Below, in pieces: positions 36,650 to 47,491 of a DNA stretch of 64,000 nucleotides. The notes under the pieces are model-generated. The model saw only the letters and a list, made by a program, of their open reading frames with translations. It ran no database searches and was not told the DNA's origin. The position numbers and the translations under genes were made by a program. How positions within the stretch are numbered: the first letter of the stretch is position 1; each line of letters starts with the position of its first letter. Source of the DNA: Micropterus salmoides (taxonomy: Eukaryota; Chordata; Actinopteri; Centrarchiformes; Centrarchidae); NCBI RefSeq assembly GCF_014851395.1, contig NW_024040040.1:15895000-15958999 (forward strand), written 5' to 3'.

Positions 36650-39600
36650 TCAGCTGGAGGCTCTTCCTTTGTCTGTATGCTTGCTGTATCTGGTCATGGC
36701 CTGAGGGCAGAACGGGATGGAAAGTGTTACCAATCGTTAAGTAAGTGATATTTCATGACTACTTGGTTTATATATAAGAAAATAATGGATGAGGTGGAGG
36801 AGAAAAACGATGCAACTCAAAGTATTGTGGCGTTTCCTCTGTTGAGTCATTTCCAGTTTTTATTTCAGAACGCATGAGTATCGTCATATGTATACCGTGA
36901 CACCTCTGACATAACTGGCATTGTTGTGTGAACATAATTTCAACAATTGTTGCTATGGTTACTTACAGCTTAATAGTCCTGACTTGCAACAGTGGCTAAA
37001 CATATGACCGGACCTGCAGTCATCAAGTAGTTTCCATTGTCATAATATAATTCTATTCAAAGAAGCTCTTGTAAAGAGAAAGAAATGTAATTTTTATCAC
37101 ATCACTAAGCAACTTTACAATTAGTTTAATTAATCAACTTCCTTTCCAGAAACACAAAACCTCAAATTTAGAAATTTTGTTATTTTCCCATGACTTTAAA
37201 AGGAATAGTTCTCGTATGTGTCTGTTAAATAATAATGAATAATAATGAAGCTATGACCAGGAGACTTTAGACTAAAGACTGTCATCACCTCTAAAGCTCA
37301 CAAGTTAAAGCATTATGTCTTGCTAGTAGGGCTGGGCGATATGGCCAAAAATGTTATCACGATAAAAACATTTCATATCATTCGATATCGATAATTATCA
37401 CGATAAATGTCAAATCGTTATTTCTTTCAAGTTTAAAGGCAGATTTTTGCTCCTGACTGAAAATTGAAGAAACCAGAGGGTTAATTATGTGGTTCAACTT
37501 TTCTTCATGGTCAAAATGGGACAAACACTTGATGCAAAACAGTGGATCACTTAAGAAATCTGAGGGAGAACATTCAAAACTATTATGATAAAAAAAAAAA
37601 AAATTCCAAATATGATTAGTAAATTTTGTTCATGACTCTGAATTAAACCAAATATTTATTGACGATATATTGAACATTTTTTATATTGATATTGAGGAAA
37701 ATTATATTGCGATAATTAAAGTGTAAAAATGACGTGCGGTTTTAAACAATGACCCTAATTTAAAGATTTGAGATATATTTTGTGGAGAAATTTATCGTTA
37801 GAGATGTCCCAAAGCTTATTAGTGGGCAGAAAACAGTTTACCTGTGTGACCATGCCACTGACGTCACCAGTGTTGGTGGGCAGAAGCACAGTGTTGGACT
37901 GTTTGGCGAGGCTGGAGAAAGCAGAGATGTTTTGTTTGGCAACACTCAGCGAGGCTGCAGCACCTCAGTTCTGTCAAGAACACAACCAAAATTCTGGTTA
38001 CTATAAAATGCAGGGAGTAATACTTTTAATGACAAATAAGGCCGTAAAAAATATACTTTATACCTCTACAGCCAGAGCCTCTGACAGGAGACGGATGGCC
38101 TTGGATTTGGCCTCTGCTTTGGCTAACTCATCTTGGGCCTCACCTAGAGACAACACAGCATGACAGGGTACAACAAAAGTAGATTTGTCTTGGATTCACA
38201 GTACATTGGAGGTTTTAAAACTCCTTTTTCAACATTCCTCTTGATGAAATGTGGTTGCAAGTTGTCAGTCTGACTCATGAAATCCTTGTGTTGTAACAGT
38301 CTGCACGCACGTAATTAAATGCTTTCTGGATTTAGTGTAATGACGGCCTAAGTCCTACATTAACTAGACCTTCAATTACATACGTGTACAGAGTCAATGG
38401 AAAATCCCAGTAAAACAGTTTCTTTAGGTCAAAATGCACCAACCGGCTGCTCTGTTTATCTGCTCGGCCTTCTCTCACTCCGAAGCGAGTATTTGGGCTT
38501 GCTTGCGACCCTCTGTAACGTTGATGGCCGCCTCCTGTGTTGCCTTAGACGCCAGCATGGAGGCTCTCTTCCTGCACTCAGCCTCCACCTGCACAGGAAA
38601 CAAAGAACAAAGAAGGATGTCAAATGTTTCTACTCCAGAGAAACACAATAATCCTAAAATCACCCAGTGGTTGGGTGTGACAGTATTAACTATTTATCAC
38701 TGTACAAACAACTTCTTTAAGTTTATATACTACTACTTAGGTTACGTGAAAACGAAAAGGTACTGCAAAGTATATTACTAAATGCAGTACCCCTGAATTA
38801 TAGGGATAAGTTAGCTGCAAGCTTGATTTTAAATCTTGTTAAACCGTTCAGGTTATTATTTCGTGTGTGTGTGTGTGTCTTACCTGCATCGATTCTCTAA
38901 CATTTCTGTTTTAATCTTTGATTTCATAACGCAGGCAGCGGATTCCTCACTTGTCTGACGCCTGGTTGATGGCATGGATGATGTTGGAATTAAGAGATTC
39001 CCTTTCCTTGAACACCAGAGAGGCAGCGGGTTAAAGGTACTTAACATGTATCATCATTTTGTTTCAATGTAACACACACCAAGCAGTGCAGATGTTTCTT
39101 ACCCTGAATACTTTATCCATGGTGAGTTTGCCCAGTTCTGAATGCATTGTGGTTTTTGCTAGCTGTGTCACAGCATAGTCTGGATCCTCTACACCATAAC
39201 TAGCCTGGAGAGACACACAACTCATCATTTCATGAATATCAAACTAACTGCGCCACCTGCTGGAAAAAACACAGTGCTACTTGATTACTAACAAATTTTT
39301 GTAAATCAACAGATTTTTACAAACTAGCCAATTAGCCATGCACAGCAGTTAGTGTAAGTCGCTTTAATTTGTTTACATTGCTATGATTACATAGCAATGT
39401 TACAGTGAATGCCACTTTAACATGTTTTGTGTTTTTAGAGTCATGTTGGAAAGGTTTGTTACTGCAAAAAAGTGCAAGTAATTTAAATAAATGTTTTGTT
39501 TGACACACACAGAGTTAGTAATTACTGGTGAAGCAAAGGGTTATACACAGCTCACTGAATGTGATCCCCTACATAACCAACCAGGTATTGGTAACAGAAT

Positions 39601-40795
39601 GAAATGCTAGTACTTGCGTAGTGAGTATTTCATCGCTACTTCTTATCAACATAACTTTTAAAGGATCTAAGAGTCGCAGAAAAATAATCAATTTGCAGGG
39701 TCACATTATTTAAAGACCAAGAAAATATCAGTTCATTCCGCCATGAAGATGTTTAATTAAACCAATAGTAAACACAATTGTTTATGCCATTAGTTGCCTT
39801 AGTTGTAGTTTTTTTAAAAATGCAGTAGAAAAGATCTCACCTAGGGAAACAGCTCACTGTTCAGGATGTCTATGACAGTCTCTTTAAGGCTTTGCACATA
39901 ACGAATTTGGTCAAGCACGGGAAAGAAGAAGTTCAGTCCCTATAAGAATCTACAAAACAAGTATTAGTGCTCCATTAATTTAAACCTTTACATAGTTGAA
40001 GTGTGGTCACAGAGAGAGATAAGCCTCCTCTGTACACAATGTTGTTGAACCCTTGGCTGAAAAGAATGAAAGCGCCCAGCCTCTGGACCACCCAGCCCTC
40101 CTGCTGCGGCTAAACAGGACCACAGGGTTCATGGGTAAGTGGGAAGCCCATCGTTGCTGGGCTGGGGCCACACACAGTCTGGGCACACTCTGCAGAGACA
40201 GGAGACACAGATGTACAAATCAGTTGAGTTTTCCCAATTACACCCGCACCTTTGGTATCGGTGGTATCTTACTTGTGTAATGGTTTTTTTTGTTTGTTTT
40301 TTGGTATCAGTGTCCAACACCTAGTTATTCAAGTAAATGCATGGCTCTTAGTGCTGGAGCTAAATATCAGAAGGTTCAATCACAACCTTATTTATATTTA
40401 GGATATGTGCCCATTATAATAGACCAATAAATTATTTCTGTAAATACTGTCACACCTGCAAGTGCAACTGATTGACGTTACGAGGAACTTTGGTGTGAGC
40501 AACATCACAACCCGGGATGACTGGCCAGTTTGACAGGAGCTAGTATGAGCTAACATTAGCTGCTGTTTCCCGCAGGTAACGTGGCCTAGTTATGTAACTT
40601 AACTTAATGCAGAAACCTTATGCACAAATAGGAAACCTAAATGTCAGGTGCTGCCAGCTAAAATAAGTGGCTAATCTAAAGCAGCTAGCTGACCTGTCTG
40701 TCTATTAGCTAACACGGAAAGTAGTTCATTAGTGCCTGAAACAGGGTGTTTACCTTAAAAACGGCACCGCCGGTCAGACACCGTGTCCGTAACAT
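36650..40795 (-). pseudogene. stoml2: Stomatin-like protein 2 (STOML2/SLP-2), unprocessed pseudogene
   Basis: STOML2 is a mitochondrial inner-membrane SPFH protein. Relics of its exons lie in order on the minus strand: start MLRTRCLTGGAVFK (40754-40795); PQQEGWVVQRLG (about 40040-40189); PVLDQIRYVQSLKE (39841-39939); ASYGVEDPDYAVTQLAKTTM (39103-39204); ERESLNSNIIHAINQASD (38914-39006); QVEAECRKRASM to RKQAQILASE (38478-38588); DELAKAEAKSKAIRLLSEAL (38064-38143); SNTVLLPTNTGDVSGMV (37842-37970); and a C-terminal piece (36650-36700). Lesions: a one-base loss in exon 2 before PQQEG, a frameshift plus TGA in exon 3, TGA in place of the Trp of the WGIRCLRYEIK block in exon 5, a TGA near the start of the 37842-37970 exon, and a decayed donor after LASE. 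The exon for TLDNVTLQIDGVLY was not found. Introns are retained, so it is not a retrocopy. Confidence 0.85.
37327..37720 (+). mobile_element. hAT-type MITE (family A), copy with degraded right end
   Basis: It starts TAGGGCTGGGCGATATGGCC and matches 6886-7319 (reverse complement) and 15983-16245 through the ATCGATAATTATCACGATAA and AGTTTAAAGGCAGATTTTTG blocks. The right terminal repeat is not recognisable. It lies in the last intron of the stoml2 relic. Confidence 0.8.
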
Positions 40796-41260
40796 GTTGT
40801 ACAGAAAAGTTCTTAAATGTAAACGCTATACAAATATTTTAAAGTGTTATTAACCGTCATGCCAGATTTCCTGGGTACGATATTTCTTCTGTTTTCAACG
40901 TCGTTAGCAGCCATGTTCCTGTGCAACACCGACCCCTAGTGCTTCGGATGATGGCACTGCAGCTTAATTCAGTAGTGCCTTCCAATGCTGGACAGGCTAG
41001 ATAATGATATATTCCTTGAAATGATCATATATGTTTTAAGGGCTGTATCAAATAAACCTGGCACTTGAATCAACTAATGTATTAATAAACATCCCAAAGC
41101 GATATGTATATTTTAATAAATGTTATTAATAGTTTAAATTAGATTAAATGTTGGTGTTTCTGAGAGAATCAGGTCATTAAAGCTAAATTAGATCACAGTG
41201 ATAGTGGTTTTATAAAAAGACAAACCATCCTAACTTTAAATCTTTTAATGTAAATAATGT
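40796..41260. other. Former promoter side of the stoml2 relic; no gene seen
   Basis: The sequence upstream of the stoml2 start is moderately GC-rich up to about 40940 and then AT-rich. A short upstream ATG frame (from the minus-strand ATG near 40913) ends quickly. Nothing else was recognised. Confidence 0.4.
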
Positions 41261-41710
41261 TGAATATTATTAGAATCAGTTTTGCCAAGTAGGTTTAAAC
41301 ATACAAGAATTTTGCTTTGGTATATTGGTGCATAACAATATACAAAAAATACTGTATGTCAAGAAGCATAAATATAAAATATAGACAATGTATATAAAAT
41401 AGAGTATACAAAATAATATGTACAGTTTGACTGTTATGTAAATGAAGGAGCTGTAATGTTTGTGCAGGGATGTGCAAAAGATTTACAGTATGAAGTTTCG
41501 AGAATATTTGCAGTGTGCAAGATCATAGTCCAGATGTTTTGGGTTAATGTATAGCACTGAGTCAGGAGTGTTGATGCTTACAGTTAACGTGTTAACGTGT
41601 AGTTGGGGATTAAGGGGGTATGGGAGTCAGTGTCTGTTGCTGATAAGGCTAGATTCTTTTTGGAAGAAACTGTTCTTGTGGCGCGAGGTTTTTAAAACCA
41701 ACCAAGGGAA
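41260..41710. repeat. Dispersed fish repeat, LINE-like fragment
   Basis: Blocks such as CAAGAATTTTGCTTTGGTAT, TTTGTGCAGGGATGTGCAAA, GTCCAGATGTTTTGGGTTAA and GAAGAAACTGTTCTTGTGGC match my memory of a very abundant teleost interspersed repeat. The borders are approximate and the family is not named with confidence. Confidence 0.5.
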
Positions 41711-43185
41711 CGAGGACACAATGAGTTAACCCATATACTGTAGTATTACCACTATGTTATATACAATTCATTTCTACATGTATATAATGAAGCCTCGTAA
41801 CATTATGTATTCACTTGGTTTTTATGACAGCAAAATATTTTTACACTGCAAAGTACAGAAATTGAGATCCTGCCTAAATAAAAAATGAAGCCTAAATAAT
41901 GAAAATCTCTACACTACACAAACTAAAATCTAAGTAAGATTAATGATCTTAATTGAAGGCAAAATATACTTGTTTTTTGTCTGACAAGATATATTTCTTC
42001 TTACCAGGCGGCTTTTATGTTAGAGAATTTCATTTCACAGTAATATTTCCCCCTTGTTTTTGAGAGCTCACTTTTTGCAGTGTAAATCAAGATAATATAC
42101 TTATTGTGTTTCATTCATCTCATGTGTTATAATGTTTAACTATAGAGTGTGAGAGAAAAGTATCAATTCTGCATCTGAAGCCACTGTAGAGGCTGTCGAT
42201 GGCTTCTCATTACATAGTGAATACACATTGTTAAAAGTCCCTTTGGTGTATAGTGTTGTTGAGCTCTAGCTCTTCAATTCATCATGCAGTAAGACCCATC
42301 ACTTTTAAAGCTGGGCCATATTTTTAAATATTTTGATATAATTAAAATCTTTAATTCAAAACAAAGAACCATTGTTATATTTCATAATAACTGTTCCACA
42401 GTCAGTATGGGAACTTCATGTAAAGCATACTGTAAGTGGAAATCCATTTCCATAAACCTGCGATTAAAAGTTAATTGCTGTTGCTCTTTTTAAGCAGCAG
42501 CGGTTTTTATTCTCCTGGAATCCAATATGGTTTCTTAATGTGTATTAATGAGCCAGCAGTATTAGCTGTCCTTGTGTTTTCAGCATGATGGTGTATTTAG
42601 TGGTCACTGATATGTTCATGGTGTTGAACTTGCAGTGGTGGGGTCAGATGCCATGAATGTCTAAGAACCTGTGATCGCTGGTTTAATCCTCCCTCTCTCC
42701 CTCTCTGTTGTGTTTTCTGTTTCAAAGGCAGACCTCCTCAGCAGTGGACTGAAAAGCTGTCAGAGAGGTTCAAATGCAAAGGGAGCCGGTGGAAGAGCGG
42801 CATCGCTCGCATTTTGTAAAGCACCTGCTGCACTGCGGCAGTCCCGGTTCAGTGCCCATGATACCCCGGCACCTGGAGCATAATTCCCACTGAAGTGGAT
42901 GAGGAGGGGGGCTGTGTCCTCCTCTGCTCCTGAAAGACCTGTAAGATGGGGCTTATGGGGAAAAAAACCCTCCTCCCAGCTGGGGTCTTTTACTTAAAGA
43001 TGCATTTGCTGCATTACACCAGGCGCCGCCTGGAGATAAACTATTTTGTAATATTACCGCTGCTACTTTTTATTTATTTATTTATTACTTCTACTTTTTA
43101 TTGATTACTGATTGGATATTTGCATACGTTGTGATTATCTATTGTTGGAGCTCGTATGTGATTCTAACCTGTAGGGGAGAGCGGG
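41711..43185. other. Gene-poor AT-rich stretch with one exon-like segment
   Basis: Mostly AT-rich without recognisable genes. At 42671-42883 a 70-codon plus-strand ORF coincides with a locally GC-rich block preceded by a pyrimidine tract, so it looks exon-like. The peptide has no recognised domain, and I do not call it a gene. Confidence 0.35.
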
Positions 43186-43400
43186 GGCGAAAGTAACGTT
43201 TTTCAGAAAAACCTGATTTGAAAAGATAATGTTTCAGACAGAGATATATTTTTGCTGTGGTCACTAACTCACAGGTGTGGTCTATCAATATCAGGTGGTA
43301 TTTTGTTCAAATGTAGAACGACTTCCATATAATTTCACTTTAAACATAAGTGGCACATTGTTACTTTCGACCCCGTCAGCTGGGACAAAAGTAACACAAC
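43186..43400. repeat. Dispersed repeat candidate (GGGGAGAGCGGGGGCGAAAG family)
   Basis: The segment opens with GGGGAGAGCGGGGGCGAAAG and later contains TGTTACTTTCGACCCCGTCA and GGGACAAAAGTAACA, so short related motifs recur in opposite orientation. I recall this as a fish interspersed repeat, but the family and limits are uncertain. Confidence 0.35.
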
Positions 43401-44089
43401 AATACAAGCTAGATTTTTTGTGTTACACTTGTATTTAATAAACATGACTGTGACCTTGTTAATGTGTAACTGCAAACATCTTTTGTCCTTTATCTTTAAA
43501 AAAAAAAATGTAATACATTTTTTATTTTAAATATTCAGTTTCAAAAGTAACCTGACAGCCCAAACTTGAATTGTTTAGAATATTTAATATTATATTAAAG
43601 ATATATTATAAATATATAATATAAATATGCAAATGTGTGCACCTAAAACAGGGGGGAAATGGTAAGATGGACATTGTTTATGAACCTGACATGATTCAAA
43701 TAAAATAAGAGTTTACTGATCCTGCACTGGGAATATTTGCATGTTGCAGCAGTTTCAGAAACAGTGAAAAAATGAAACATAATTTAGAAAGATAGGACAA
43801 AAATGAAAATAAACAATAAACATTAAAAAGCTATTTACAGAATAGGCCTATACAAATTTCACATTTTGAAATTAATTTAAATTTGTTTTAGTAAGAACAG
43901 TATGAGTGATCTGAATTTTGAGTGCTTTTTACTGATACCTACTACACTGACCTCCTTAGGAGACAGGCCAAAATAAATATCAGCTGCTCTCTTAATATAA
44001 GTATGCAGCTTCCTCTCCTAGTCCAAGGAGAAGACTTAATAATGTGATCTATACCTGTGGTCGCAGAGCTGCACATAGAGCTACTGTTT

Positions 44090-44690
44090 TGTTGTTGTAT
44101 TTATTGTTCAAATTTATTTCCCACATTACTGATGAGGAAAATATGTGTTATTGAGCCAGCAGTCCTTGTGTTTTCAGCTTGAAGGTGTATTAAGTGGTCA
44201 CTAATCTGCTCATGGTGTTGCAGAGCCTGGTGGCTAAATTGGCATTAATGAAGCCAGCAGACCATTTCTCTCCATTATTGTAGCTGATTGTTTCATTTTC
44301 ACAGCTTATTGCCACTTGCAAGGAAACAACAATTTATAATTTATATAATCTCAGTTATGAAAACACTGTAGAATCTTAAAGTCCTTATCAAACCACTAAA
44401 TAACCTGTTTGGTTTTGACTAAATATCTAAAGCAATGGTTTGGGCTACAAACTAAACACTGTGTGGTGTGTGTGGTGTACGACACACAGTTTGTTGTATT
44501 TATTGTTCACATTTATTTCACCATGTTACTGATGAGGAAAACTTGAAAAATCAGAAGACAGGTCGGCAACCTTAGATATGAGAACCCTGCTACACACAGA
44601 ACTAGAATCAGGTTGTTTTGTTGTTGTATTTATTATTCACATTACAGATGAGAACTCTTTGAAAATCACAGGATGGGTCCATGTGGGTTA
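44090..44690 (+). repeat. Degenerate internal direct repeats
   Basis: The motif TTGTTGTATTTATTGTTCA, followed by an ACTGATGAGGAAAA block, occurs near 44092 and 44493, and in a shorter form near 44628. A separate block (CCTTGTGTTTTCAGC, GTGGTCACT, CATGGTGTTG) is shared between 42570 and 44165. The locus seems to have grown by local duplication. No coding potential was seen. Confidence 0.55.
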
Positions 44691-45289
44691 TCTCCATTGT
44701 AAAAACTAATGTAGTTAAAGTTACCATTGAGAGTTGGTTGTGATTTTCATTTGGATTGCATAACATTTGAACATTTGAAAAATCAAGGACCATAACTTAT
44801 TACTTATTTCATCTTAGTGCTGAAAACTCAAAAAATATAAATAGTTGCACACATTAAACGGGCAATTAATTGTCTCTATGATTCTTTTTTGAGTAAGACA
44901 CAACTCTTTGTGTTCTTCAACACTTGCATAAACAGTGAACTCCTCTGAGTACATTACGACTAATAGGATAAATACATTTAATAAATATCCTGCTGCAAGT
45001 TTATGCATCATTATTGTAATCTAATAATATATATTAAAATAACGGACATGCGTCGTTCTGCTGCATAATGACTGTGGTATGCAATATTTGTGCATTTGAC
45101 TCATAACAGTTCAAAATAGCACTGTAGCAGCAGGACAGAGGGTCAGTGACCTTCTATGGGAGAGCAGTGATTGGTGGTTATGTAGGGACTGAACCCTTCT
45201 ATAGAATTTGTTTTGTTACCTCAGAATAGTACTGTGCCCTTCTATGGGTTTGACCTTTTATTTTGCAGACTCAAACCCTGCTATGGTAC

Positions 45290-45467
45290 CTAACAGATAC
45301 CTAAACATATCCTATATAAGCTATGTTTGATGTACAGAGAGACAGAGTGGCCATCGGGCTGGGTCACTCTCCAAGCTGCTGCAGAGCTTGTTATTGATTG
45401 ATGCTGAACTCCTTGATGTAATAAACTTTTATGATCAAGAACAGTGTCAAGCGGGTTTCTTCTCAAC
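45290..45467 (+). mobile_element. LTR-like segment upstream of n6amt1 (possible solo LTR)
   Basis: A TATATAAG box (45313-45320) is followed about 100 bases later by AATAAA (45420-45425) and a T/C-rich tail ending near CAACACA, the compact promoter-plus-polyA order of an LTR. The left border, the TG...CA ends and a target duplication could not be fixed, and no internal retroelement genes adjoin. It could also be an ordinary promoter-like sequence. It lies about 310 bases before the n6amt1 start codon. Confidence 0.35.
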
Positions 45468-45779
45468 ACATCATCGCAGCATTATTGTTCGGACACCACA
45501 TGACTATTACAGTTTGCAAACGTATGTACTTAAAATTCAAAAGTCTGGTTGACGGAGAAGGGGTTAAGTTACGTCATGTTGACGTAAGTCGTTTATACGG
45601 AAGTGGAATGTGAATGCGCTGTCCACGGTAGCAAAAATGCAGTTTTTGTGCTGAATATTAGCGGTATTTTGGGGGGAACCTGACTCGAGCGTTAAAAAAC
45701 AGGACTGGTGACAAGCCAGGAGCACGTGCAGGCGGCTAGTTAATACTAATGAGTGATATCCTGCAGCTGTGAAGTGAAC

Positions 45780-46921
45780 ATGTGCACAAGTTATCCCACG
45801 CCACTTTACTCCCACGCTGGACGAGGAGACTTCCGGGATGTTTACGAGCCGGCGGAGGACTCTTTTCTTTTGATTGACGCTCTGGAGAAAGATGCGGAGA
45901 GGCTGCAGCTGATGAGGTGAGGCAGGGCTCGCCTGTTGTACCTAAAGTGCGTCACATATTTCCTTTAGTTCACCTTGATATGCCTTGTAAATCTTTAAAC
46001 CGGGTATTTCTCTGCTGTTTGTAGCCCATGTGTGTGTTTGGAGGTGGGCAGTGGCTCAGGAGTGGTGTCTGCATTTCTGGCATCAGTGGTTGGACCCTCA
46101 GCTCTGTACCTGTGAGCGACTCACTTATGAAAAGCAAACTTTCCCCCATGTGCAACCAATCAAAAAAGACAAAACACTTGTCATAGTCTAACGTTAATCT
46201 TAAATACATACGTGTTTCTCTTTCAGTTGCACTGATGTGAATCCTGCTGCAGCACAGTGCACAGCAAAGACAGCATCCTGTAACAAAGTGTCACTGCAGC
46301 CTGTCATCACATCCCTGGTGAGCTTTTATTCACATTTCAGGTATGCACATGCTTTATGAATTCTTTAAGAAGCATGTACACAAACGCATATCTAAGGGCT
46401 GTTTTCCTTTCAGGTGGAGTGTCTTCTGCCTCGCCTCAGTGGGAAAGTCGATGTCCTTCTCTTCAACCCTCCCTATGTGGTCACCCCTTCAGAAGAGGTG
46501 GTTGAGCTCCGCACAGCCCTTTATCTTCATTTCAGAGACCAAGTGCATATTATTAACAGTGTGTGCTTTTCTTCCAGGTTGGCAGCAGGGGTATAGAGGC
46601 TGCCTGGGCCGGCGGTGAGCGAGGGCGCGAGGTGACCGACAGATTCCTGCCTGTGGTAGCACAGTTGCTCTCCAGTAAAGGGTTATTTTACCTCATCACC
46701 ATCGCTGAGAACGATCCGGGTGAGTTTACTGATGTCCCTTGAGATTCTTTGGAGTGCAGGAAAACATTCAGTCTGTCTGGATAAGGAGTTGTCATTTTAA
46801 TTTTTTCTTACCAGAGGAGATCATCTGTTTACTGGGCAAATGTGGTTTGAGGGGAGAATCGTGCTTGTCTACAAGAGCTGGAAATGAGAGGCTGTCCGTT
46901 CTGCGCTTCCATAGGAGCTGA
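45780..46921 (+). CDS. n6amt1: HemK-family methyltransferase N6AMT1 (KMT9alpha/PrmC-like)
   Basis: With TRMT112, this SAM-dependent enzyme methylates the glutamine of the GGQ motif in eRF1; a histone H4K12 activity is also reported for the mammalian protein. Exons are 45780-45916, 46025-46111, 46227-46317, 46414-46497, 46578-46719 and 46815-46921. Phases fit, giving 215 residues, the normal family length. Seen: DVYEPAEDSFLLIDALEKD near the N-terminus, the SAM-binding LEVGSGSGVVSAFLAS, the acidic CTDVNPAAA, the catalytic FNPPYVVTP (NPPY), SRGIEAAWAGGERGREVTDR, and FYLITIAENDPEEI. The ATG at 45780 is the first in frame before the conserved block. The donor at 46498 (GTGGTT) is weak but keeps phase. 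A polyA signal follows at 47003. The gene is convergent with gart. Confidence 0.94.
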
Positions 46922-47002
46922 CAAACATGGAACTGCTACTATGAAACCCGCTAAAAAAGGATTACAAGAACTTTGGTGGACTGATAAGAGTATTTCTACA
47001 TT

Positions 47003-47008
47003 AATAAA
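47003..47008 (+). promoter_or_regulatory. n6amt1: Polyadenylation signal for n6amt1
   Basis: AATAAA lies 82 bases after the n6amt1 stop, the first canonical hexamer downstream. Confidence 0.6.
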
Positions 47009-47491
47009 AACAGAATTGCCACAAAATGACTCCTTGCATTCACCCAGGCAGGTTTAATAATGAAGTTTCAGCTATACAGACAAAAATCCCTAATTATACT
47101 AACATACATCTGGACAGCATTACAAGTACCGCATGTAGGACCTCCATGAGTTATAGGTCAACTCTAGTGCAACTAACATTTCTCAGAAGATAAAATTGGA
47201 ATGTGTTTTTTGTTTCAAGTACGATGCTTCTTTACACAAGAAGTTGAAAATGCAAATTTTTTGTCTATGTATCTTAAAGCATGCCATGAAGGACCTGACA
47301 ACCTAAAAATAAGGAAAGTTTGGGGTAGTGGTAAAAGTGGTAAAGTGAATATCTTGATTTTTGTTAATGTGTTTTCTATTTATCAGTCTGCATTTTTTTT
47401 TCTATAATAAAACCAGTGTTAAGTAACAGGAGTAAACTGTTAATGCTGTTTAATGAGCAGTAATATGAAGGTGAGCTGGATTTGTGTTCTT

